DNA of 64,000 nucleotides from Haloarcula ordinaria (lineage in GTDB: Archaea; Halobacteriota; Halobacteria; Halobacteriales; Haloarculaceae): contig NZ_CP119789.1 in assembly GCF_029338275.1 (NCBI RefSeq), positions 620,001 through 684,000 on the forward strand, given 5' to 3'. Both the position numbers and the translations under genes were made by a program. Each line of letters starts with the position of its first letter. Position 1 is the first letter of the stretch. Below, piece by piece: positions 57,717 through 64,000 of this stretch. The notes under the pieces are model-generated. The model did not search any database, had not been told where the DNA came from, and worked only from the letters and a program-made list of their open reading frames with translations.

Positions 57717-59648
57717 ATGACAGGAGACAGGCACGACGTTCGCGCACCGGAACTCAGAGCCCTCCAGCGACGAGGGCGCGAGGACCCGGAGAGGCTGTGG
57801 GCAGACGTCGCATCGGGCCTCGACTGGTTCGAACGCTGGGACAGCGTCCTCGAAGACGACGGACCGGGTCAGTTCGAGTGGTTCACCGGCGGCAAGACGA
57901 ACATGAGCTACAACGCCGTCGACCGGCACGTCGAGGACGGCGACGGGAATCGGGCGGCGCTGGTCTTCGAGACCGGCGAACGCGAGGGCAACGAGGTGTA
58001 CACGTACACCGAGCTCCAGCACGAGGTTGAACGCGTCGCGGGGATGCTCCGCGCGTTCGACGTCGAACGGGGCGATACCGTGACCATCTACATGCCGATG
58101 TGCCCCGAGGCCGTCTTCGCGATGCTGGCCTGTGCCCGCATCGGGGCCATCCACTCGGTGGTCTTCGGCGGGTTCGGGGCCGCCGCCCTGGCGGACCGCA
58201 TCGAGCTGGCCGACGCGGAGTTGCTCCTGACGGCGGACGTCGGCTACCGGAACGGCGACGAGGTCGACCTGAAAGCAATCGTCGACCGCTCGCTCGACGA
58301 GTACGAGGCGGCCGGCGACCGTATCGAGGACGTGGTGGTCCTCCAGCGGGGCGACGACACGGCGCTCCACGAGCGCGACACTGCCTGGACAGACGCCATC
58401 GACCAGGGACGCGACGAGGACACGAGCCACGTCGAGACGGCGGCGACCGACCCGGCCTTCATCCTGCCCACCTCGGGGACGACGGGCAAGCCCAAGGGGA
58501 CCGTCCACCAGCACGGTGGCTACCAGGTCCACGTCTACGCGATGGCCCAGTGGATGTTCGACTTAGACCCCGCCGATACGTGGTTCGCCACCTCCGACAT
58601 CGGCTGGATCGTCGGCCACTCCTACATCGTCTACGCCCCGCTGCTGGTGGGGTGTACCACCGTCGTCTACGAGGGTGTCCCGACCTACCCGGACGCCGGC
58701 GTCTGGTGGGATATCGTCGAGCGCCACGGCGTCACGGAGATATTCACCGCCCCGACTGCCATCCGCGCGCTATCGGGCTTCGACGACGCGTTCCACGAGC
58801 GGGCCGACCTCTCGACGCTGGAGGCCGTCTTCTCCGCGGGCGAACCGCTCAACCCGCCCGCCTGGGAGTGGCTCCAGCAGGAGGTCCTCGACGACGAGGT
58901 GCCCGTCATCGACCACATGTGGCAGACCGAGACCGCAGGCCCCATCATCGGGAACCCCTACGGCATCGACCTCGTGCCCATCCGTCCCGGCTCTGCGGGG
59001 GTCGCGCTCCCGGGCATCCAGGTGTCAGTGACGGACTTCGACGGCGACCCGGTCGACCCGGGCACCGAGGGCGCGCTGGTCGTCGAACAGCCGTTCCCCG
59101 GGCTCACGCCGACGCTCTGGGAGGGCCACGACCGCTACCTCGACGAGTACTGGCGCGCCGTCGACGGGAAGTACTGGGTCGGCGACGCCGTCTCGATGGA
59201 CGAAGACGGCTACTTCTGGTTCAGCGGCCGGGCCGACGAGGTCATCACCATCGCCGGCCACCGAGTGGGGCCGACCGACATCGAGGACGCACTGGTCAGT
59301 CACGACGCAGTCGTCGAGGCCGCCGTCGTCGGCAAGCCGGACCCCGAGAAGACCGAGGTGGCGGCCGCCTTCGTCGTCACCCGCGAGTCGGCGACGCCCA
59401 GCGACGACCTCCGCGACGAACTCGTCGGGAACGTCCGCGAGCAGGTCGGCGCGTTCGCCGTCGTCGGCGACCTGAAGTTCGTCGACCAGCTGCCAAAGAC
59501 CCGCTCGGGGAAGATCATGCGCCGGACCATCCGCGACATCATGCTCGACGAGGACCTGGGCGACCTCTCGACCATCGAGGACCCCGACGCCGTCGAGACC
59601 GTCCAGTACGCGACCGACGACATCGAGGTGGAGGCCCCCGACGAGTAA
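57717..59648 (+). CDS. acs: Acetate-CoA ligase (AMP-forming acetyl-CoA synthetase)
   Basis: 643 residues. AMP-binding motifs: TSGTTGKPKGT (P-loop, ~residue 260), WFATSDIGWIVGHSY, FTAPTAIRAL, SAGEPLNPPAWEW, HMWQTETAGPIIG, YFWFSGRADEVITIAGHRVGP and the C-terminal lysine motif KTRSGKIMRR, whose acetylation regulates Acs. The Trp-containing acetate pocket (SDIGWIVGH) fits acetate or propionate. A TATA-like ATTTTTTATG lies 27 nt upstream of the ATG. Single gene. Confidence 0.93.
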   Translation: MTGDRHDVRAPELRALQRRGREDPERLWADVASGLDWFERWDSVLEDDGPGQFEWFTGGKTNMSYNAVDRHVEDGDGNRAALVFETGEREGNEVYTYTELQHEVERVAGMLRAFDVERGDTVTIYMPMCPEAVFAMLACARIGAIHSVVFGGFGAAALADRIELADAELLLTADVGYRNGDEVDLKAIVDRSLDEYEAAGDRIEDVVVLQRGDDTALHERDTAWTDAIDQGRDEDTSHVETAATDPAFILPTSGTTGKPKGTVHQHGGYQVHVYAMAQWMFDLDPADTWFATSDIGWIVGHSYIVYAPLLVGCTTVVYEGVPTYPDAGVWWDIVERHGVTEIFTAPTAIRALSGFDDAFHERADLSTLEAVFSAGEPLNPPAWEWLQQEVLDDEVPVIDHMWQTETAGPIIGNPYGIDLVPIRPGSAGVALPGIQVSVTDFDGDPVDPGTEGALVVEQPFPGLTPTLWEGHDRYLDEYWRAVDGKYWVGDAVSMDEDGYFWFSGRADEVITIAGHRVGPTDIEDALVSHDAVVEAAVVGKPDPEKTEVAAAFVVTRESATPSDDLRDELVGNVREQVGAFAVVGDLKFVDQLPKTRSGKIMRRTIRDIMLDEDLGDLSTIEDPDAVETVQYATDDIEVEAPDE

Positions 59649-59677
59649 CCGCGGTCAGTTCCGGTCCCCGGCGAAGT

Positions 59678-59685
59678 CTTTTATC
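59678..59685 (+). promoter_or_regulatory. TATA box of the XPD-like helicase gene
   Basis: CTTTTATC is ~27 nt upstream of the GTG at 59709 and supports that non-ATG start. Confidence 0.5.
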
Positions 59686-59708
59686 TCGAGAGGAGCCACT
59701 AGCAGGCA

Positions 59709-61886
59709 GTGGCGACCACGGACGACGGCTACCTCCGGTTCTTCCCGTACGACGAGCCGTACGACCACCAGCGCGAAGCGATGGGTACCATCTACGAGGC
59801 GCTGGGCGAGGGTCGGGACGTGCTGTTCGAGGGGGCCTGTGGCACCGGCAAGACACTGGCATCGCTGGTGCCGGCGCTGGAACACGCCCGCGAGACGAAC
59901 AAGACCGTCGTCATCACGACCAACGTCCACCAGCAGATGCGCCAGTTCGTCGAGGACGCCCGTGCCATCACCCAGCAAGAACGCCTGCGAGCAGTGGTCT
60001 TCCGTGGCAAGGGGTCGATGTGCCACATCGACGTCGACTACGAGGAGTGCCAGGCGCTGCGGGATACGACCCGCGACCTGGTTGACGTCGAAGGCGACAT
60101 CGCCGACCTCGAACGGCGCGAGGGGGACCTCTTAGAAGAGGGGCAGTCCGGGAACGCCCAGGCCATGGAGGCCCGGAGCGCCGTCGTCGACGAGCTGCGC
60201 AGCCTCCAGGACGAGCGCGACGAGATCCGCGAGGAACGGTCGATATGCGACCACTACTACCGGAACCTCACCGTCGACACCGACGAGTTCTACGCCTGGC
60301 TCTACGACGACGTCCGCACGCCCGACGACGTCTACGAGTACGCCCACGAACAGGGCATGTGCGGCTACGAGCTGCTGAAGGAGGGGATGGACGGCGTCGA
60401 CCTCGTCGTCTGTAACTACCACCACCTGCTTGACCCCACCATCCGCGAGCAGTTCTTCCGCTGGCTCGGCCGGGACCCCGAGGACGTCGTCGCCGTCTTC
60501 GACGAGGCCCACAACGTCGAGTCCGCCGCGCGGGACCACGCCCGACGTACCCTGACCGAGAACACGCTCGACCAGGCGCTGGACGAACTCGAGGGCGTCG
60601 AGGACCCGCGGGTCGAGGCGGGACGGAACGTCCTCGAGACGTTCCGGGACGCGCTGGTCGAGACCTACGATGACGCGCTAGGATTTGGTGACAGAGAATC
60701 GATCGACGACCACTGGGAGGACGTCACCATCGCCAACCCGGACCGCAGGGACGACCTGACACTCGCCTTCCTCCAGGGCTACACCGGCCCGGGGTTCCAC
60801 ACGGAGGTCGACGAGGCAGTCGACCTGGGCCGCGAGCTCGACGAGCAGTACCTCGAACAGTTCAAGGAGGGGGAACTGGACACCCGCAAGGAGTGTCAGA
60901 CCCTCCGGGCGGCGACCTTCCTCGCCGACTGGCTGGCCGAGTCGAACGACGCCGGCCAGTACCCAGTGGCGAGCGTCCGGCGTGACGACTCGACCGGCGA
61001 GGTGTACGGCCGCGCCGAACTCTACACGTGCATCCCCGAGCAGGTCACCCGGACGCTGTTCGACGACCTGCACGCGGCGGTCCTGATGAGCGCGACGCTT
61101 CGCCCCTTCGAGGTCACCGAGGACGTCGTCGGTCTCTCCGACCCGGTGACGATGGCCTACGGGGCGCAGTTCCCCGAAGCGCGCCGACGGACCTACGCCG
61201 TCGACGGCCCCGCCCTGTTCGCGAGCAAGCGCGACGACCCACAGACCCAGCGGACCATCGCCCGCACGCTGGAGGACGCCATCCGCTTCACCCCGGGCAA
61301 CACGCTCGTCTTCTTCCCCTCCTACAGCGAGGCGAAGCGCTACCACGACATGGTCGCGGTCAACGGGACCCGGTACCTCGACGAGCCCGGGAAACAGGCT
61401 CGGGACCTCCGTAACGCCTTCACGGCCGACGACGACGGCGTCCTCTTCACCTCGCTGTGGGGGACCCTCGCGGAGGGCGTGAGCTACGACGGCGACGACG
61501 CCCGGACCGTCGCCGTCGTCGGCGTCCCGTACCCGCACCTCGACGACCGGATGGACGCCGTCCAGGACGCCTACGAGGCGGCGTTCGGCGACGGCGACGG
61601 GGACGCCGGGTGGCGCTACGCCGTCGAGATTCCCACGGTCCGGAAGACGCGTCAGGCACTGGGCCGCGTGGTCCGCTCGCCCGAGGACTTCGGCGCGCGC
61701 ATCCTGCTGGACAAGCGCTACACCCAGGCCGCCGAGATGGAGATGCACGACTACGCGGTCCGGGGCACGTTCCCACCCGAGGAGCGAAAGGAGATGGTCG
61801 ACATCGACCCCGAGAAACTGAAGTTCGCGATGCTGAACTTCTATCAGGACATGTCGGCCTACGACGGGCCGCCGCCGAAGCCGTAG
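59709..61886 (+). CDS. XPD/Rad3-like DNA helicase
   Basis: 725 residues, GTG start. Walker A GACGTGKTLAS (~residue 43), cysteines in the Fe-S region (GSMCHIDVDYEECQ, RSICDHYYRN, QGMCGYELL), DEAH box FDEAHNVESAA (~263), and motifs in the second domain (SATLRPFEV, TSLWGTLAEGVSYDGD, QALGRVVRSPEDFGAR). Family SF2 helicases unwind DNA 5'-3' in repair; the Fe-S cluster is expected to be intact because four cysteines are present. Single gene. Confidence 0.93.
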   Translation: MATTDDGYLRFFPYDEPYDHQREAMGTIYEALGEGRDVLFEGACGTGKTLASLVPALEHARETNKTVVITTNVHQQMRQFVEDARAITQQERLRAVVFRGKGSMCHIDVDYEECQALRDTTRDLVDVEGDIADLERREGDLLEEGQSGNAQAMEARSAVVDELRSLQDERDEIREERSICDHYYRNLTVDTDEFYAWLYDDVRTPDDVYEYAHEQGMCGYELLKEGMDGVDLVVCNYHHLLDPTIREQFFRWLGRDPEDVVAVFDEAHNVESAARDHARRTLTENTLDQALDELEGVEDPRVEAGRNVLETFRDALVETYDDALGFGDRESIDDHWEDVTIANPDRRDDLTLAFLQGYTGPGFHTEVDEAVDLGRELDEQYLEQFKEGELDTRKECQTLRAATFLADWLAESNDAGQYPVASVRRDDSTGEVYGRAELYTCIPEQVTRTLFDDLHAAVLMSATLRPFEVTEDVVGLSDPVTMAYGAQFPEARRRTYAVDGPALFASKRDDPQTQRTIARTLEDAIRFTPGNTLVFFPSYSEAKRYHDMVAVNGTRYLDEPGKQARDLRNAFTADDDGVLFTSLWGTLAEGVSYDGDDARTVAVVGVPYPHLDDRMDAVQDAYEAAFGDGDGDAGWRYAVEIPTVRKTRQALGRVVRSPEDFGARILLDKRYTQAAEMEMHDYAVRGTFPPEERKEMVDIDPEKLKFAMLNFYQDMSAYDGPPPKP

Positions 61887-61962
61887 CGGCCACCCTTTCC
61901 GACCGGGCGGGCGCGACTCGAAACCGGATACTTTGAAACCCCGGCCACGGTAGCACCCGGTA

Positions 61963-62595
61963 ATGCTAGTCGCGTTCGACTTCGACGGGACGCTGTCGGA
62001 CTCGGAGATGACCGTCCTGCTGGGCGAGCAGAACGGCACCGCCGAGGACATGGCGTCGATCACCGAGCGAGCGATGAACGACGAGATCGAGTACGCCGAG
62101 AGCCTCCGCCAGCGCTGCGCGCTCTTGGAGGACCTGCCGGAGGAGAAGGCCCAGGCGGCCTTCGACGCGGTCGAGCTGCGCCCCGGCGCGGCCGAAGTCA
62201 TCGAGGCACTGCGCGAGGCGGGCGTCTACGTCGCTATCCTCACCGGCGGGTTCGAGCGCGGCGTCGAGGCCGCACTCGAAGCAGAGAGGGTCGAGGTCGA
62301 CGCCATCGTGGCAAACCGACTCCCCGTCGCCGAGGGAGCGCTCACCGGCGAGGTCGAGGGCCCGCTCATCGAGGGGACGAAAGACGACGCGCTGGAGGTC
62401 GCGACGGCCGTCGCGGGCGAGGACCGCGGGGACACCGTCGCCGTCGGGGACGGCGCCAACGACCTGCCGATGCTCGAGGTCGCAGGGCTCGCCGTCGGGT
62501 TCAACCCGAAACCGGCCGTCGAACCGGCGTGTGACGTCACCGTCTCGACCATGGCGGAACTGCTGGACCTGCTGGAAGCCGAGGGCGTCCTGTAA
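61963..62595 (+). CDS. serB: Phosphoserine phosphatase (HAD family, SerB-like)
   Basis: 210 residues. HAD motifs: DFDGTLSDSE (nucleophile Asp10-ish), motif II LTGGF, the Lys in GTKDDAL, and motif IV VGDGANDLPML. The GGF motif II and GDGAND motif IV are those of phosphoserine phosphatases. It would complete serine synthesis from 3-phosphoserine, but related phosphatases exist. ATG at 61963. Confidence 0.9.
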   Translation: MLVAFDFDGTLSDSEMTVLLGEQNGTAEDMASITERAMNDEIEYAESLRQRCALLEDLPEEKAQAAFDAVELRPGAAEVIEALREAGVYVAILTGGFERGVEAALEAERVEVDAIVANRLPVAEGALTGEVEGPLIEGTKDDALEVATAVAGEDRGDTVAVGDGANDLPMLEVAGLAVGFNPKPAVEPACDVTVSTMAELLDLLEAEGVL

Positions 62596-62615
62596 CCGGT
62601 CGCCGGACGCGTTGG

Positions 62616-62747
62616 CTACTCGACGTAGCTACAGCCACACGCGGGACAGTTCGAGAGCTCCCGGTCGAACGTGAGCCGACAGAACCGGCAGGCGTAGCTC
62701 GACCTGTAACGACTGACGAGGTTCTTGAGTGCGCTGAACACTGACAT
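62616..62747 (-). CDS. Very small zinc-ribbon protein
   Basis: 43 residues: MSVFSALKNLVSRYRSSYAC, then CRFC and CPACGCSYVE with 13-14 residues between, a compact zinc ribbon. Similar in plan to the 58-residue protein at 35106-35282 (amphipathic helix, then ribbon). ATG at 62747. Confidence 0.75.
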   Translation of the reverse strand: MSVFSALKNLVSRYRSSYACRFCRLTFDRELSNCPACGCSYVE

Positions 62748-62974
62748 GGGTGATTGATTGGTCACCGAGTAGGGTCCGGTACGTGCCAAACATCCACCTG
62801 CCTCCACTTATTTCTTCCGATTGTTTCAGTATTACCGCAACCGTACCCGATATGTATTTGAATGCATCTCTGGAGTGGACAGAATCGTAAAACGAGGTCG
62901 GAGACCTGGACAGCTGGCGCTCCAGTGACGAGCACAGAAAAATCGGAGCCGGAGGGCGGGTACCGGGGCGTCGT

Positions 62975-64000
62975 TCAGTTCGTCGCCTGCGCGATGGCCT
63001 GGTCGAGGTCGGCGATGATGTCGTCGACGGCTTCGGTGCCGACCGAGAGGCGTACCAGGTCGTCGGTGACGCCGGCGGTGGCCTTCTCCTCGTCAGTGAG
63101 TTGCTGGTGGGTGGTCGACGCCGGGTGGATGATGAGCGTCTTCGCGTCGCCGACGTTCGCCAGGAGCGAGGCGACCTCCGTGGATTCGACCGTCGTCCGG
63201 GCGGCGTCGTAGCCGTCCTCGAGACCGAACGTTATCATCCCGCCGTACCCGCCGTCGAGGTACTTCGAGGCCATGTCGTGGGTCTCGTGGCCCTCGAGTC
63301 CGGGGTAGGTGACCCACGACACCTCGGGGTGGTCGTCGAGGTGTTCGGCGACAGCCATCGCGTTCGCACAGTGGCGGTCCATCCGCGAGGGCAGGGTCTC
63401 CAGGCCCTGCTGGGTCTGCCACGCGTCGAACGGCGACTGCTGGCACCCGAGGTCGCGAAGGCCGCGGGCGATAGCGGCGTAGGTGAACGCGGCGTCGCCG
63501 AACCGCTCGCGGAAGTTGACGCCGTGATAGGCAGGGTTGTCGCCGCCGATCTCGGGGTACTTCTCGGCGTACTCGTCCCACGGGAACGACCCGCCGTCGA
63601 CGAGAACCCCGCCCACCGTCGTTCCGTGGCCGTGGATCCACTTCGTCGTGGAGTTCCAGACCAGGTCGGCGCCGTGTTCGATGGGGTTGCACAGGTACGG
63701 CGTCGCGAACGTGTTGTCGACGAACAGCGGAGCGCCGTTGTCGTGGGCGATGTCGGCCAGTCGCTCGATGTCGGGGGTGACCAGCGCCGGGTTGCCGATG
63801 GTCTCGAAGTGGACGTAGGCGGTGTCCTCGTCGATAGCCTCCTCGTAGGCCTCGTAATCGAGCGTGTCGACGAAGCGGGCCTCGACGCCGTTGCGCGGCG
63901 CGGTGTGGGTGTAGTAGGTGTAGGTCCCGCCGTAGAGCGACGACGCCGTGACGATGTTGTCGCCGACGTCGGCCAGCAGGAAGGTCGCGAGGTTCAGCGA
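62975..64000 (-). CDS. metY: O-acetylhomoserine sulfhydrylase (MetY; partial, N-terminus outside window)
   Basis: The last ~341 residues are in the window. Cys/Met metabolism PLP enzyme: GGTYTYYTHT (substrate-binding Tyr region), VHFETIGNPAL, the PLP lysine in NSTTKWIHGHGT, NFRERFGDAAF, a TLPSRMDRHCANAMAVAEHL helix, and near the end AKTLIIHPASTTHQQLTDEE. These match O-acetylhomoserine aminocarboxypropyltransferase rather than cystathionine synthase. It makes homocysteine or methionine from O-acetylhomoserine and sulfide or thiol. The gene continues upstream past position 64000. Confidence 0.93.
   Translation of the reverse strand, partial: SLNLATFLLADVGDNIVTASSLYGGTYTYYTHTAPRNGVEARFVDTLDYEAYEEAIDEDTAYVHFETIGNPALVTPDIERLADIAHDNGAPLFVDNTFATPYLCNPIEHGADLVWNSTTKWIHGHGTTVGGVLVDGGSFPWDEYAEKYPEIGGDNPAYHGVNFRERFGDAAFTYAAIARGLRDLGCQQSPFDAWQTQQGLETLPSRMDRHCANAMAVAEHLDDHPEVSWVTYPGLEGHETHDMASKYLDGGYGGMITFGLEDGYDAARTTVESTEVASLLANVGDAKTLIIHPASTTHQQLTDEEKATAGVTDDLVRLSVGTEAVDDIIADLDQAIAQATN

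Noticed and set aside
1..64000. CRISPR array, rRNA operon or replication origin
   Set aside because: No regularly spaced repeats, no rRNA sequence and no orc1/cdc6 gene with ORB repeats were seen, although mcm and RPA genes are present.

Overview
The window is a 64 kb piece of a haloarchaeal (class Halobacteria) chromosome. The evidence is the high GC content, strongly acidic proteins, TATA boxes about 25-30 nt upstream of start codons (leaderless genes), twin-arginine lipoprotein signals, a CofH gene for coenzyme F420, archaeal replication proteins (MCM, RPA plus its associated protein) and an archaeal-type signal peptidase. No rRNA gene or CRISPR array is visible. The genus cannot be fixed from the sequence alone.

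Layout. 1-2.1 kb: an overlapping minus-strand operon ending in a MinD/ParA-type ATPase, with three conserved but uncharacterised partners. 2.1-6 kb: a small hypothetical gene and the replicative helicase MCM, interrupted in Walker A by a 477-residue intein that carries both a LAGLIDADG endonuclease and an XRE-like helix-turn-helix. 6.2-7 kb: a small membrane protein, then a stretch of tRNA 3'-end fragments and hairpins next to an intact tRNA-Pro(TGG). 7-13.7 kb: housekeeping genes (SLC13 permease, an internally duplicated acidic protein, a Ski2-like helicase, an M50 protease with CBS domains).

14-34 kb is an accessory catabolic island. It holds RidA, an NCS1 permease broken by one in-frame TAG, an unknown barrel-like protein, CofH, two Gfo/Idh/MocA oxidoreductases, two LLM-class (F420/flavin) oxidoreductases, a complete ABC importer co-transcribed with a threonine-synthase-like PLP enzyme, an enolase-superfamily enzyme overlapping an M20 amidohydrolase, an MBL-fold hydrolase, an aminotransferase and an IclR regulator. 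The IclR gene is flanked by four copies of a 20-bp palindrome that looks like its operator. Together these suggest uptake and breakdown of an N-substituted amino acid or sugar-derived compound; the substrate cannot be read from sequence. The island ends in AT-rich DNA beside tRNA-His(GTG).

34.6-41.3 kb is mostly core: a cysteine-rich DUF5814-like protein, zinc-ribbon and ribbon-helix-helix small proteins, a VOC protein, RPA and its partner, mannose-1-phosphate guanylyltransferase, an SDR lacking the usual catalytic Tyr/Lys, a long inverted-repeat element, and a TRAM protein. 41.4-45.8 kb is a compact divergent cluster (DUF5305-like, two secreted DUF1102/TasA-like proteins, a membrane-anchored winged-helix protein, a dedicated signal peptidase I) resembling a TasA/SipW-type extracellular fibre locus. 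45.9-47.5 kb: peroxiredoxin, then a toxin-antitoxin pair bracketed by copies of the tRNA-Arg 3' end, and tRNA-Arg(TCT) itself. 47.5-64 kb: DUF373, PsiE-like, MFS, a COG2108-like radical SAM protein, YccF, M29 aminopeptidase, a membrane-tethered HTH protein, phosphodiesterase, CDF transporter, acetyl-CoA synthetase, XPD/Rad3-like helicase, SerB-type phosphatase, and a partial O-acetylhomoserine sulfhydrylase.
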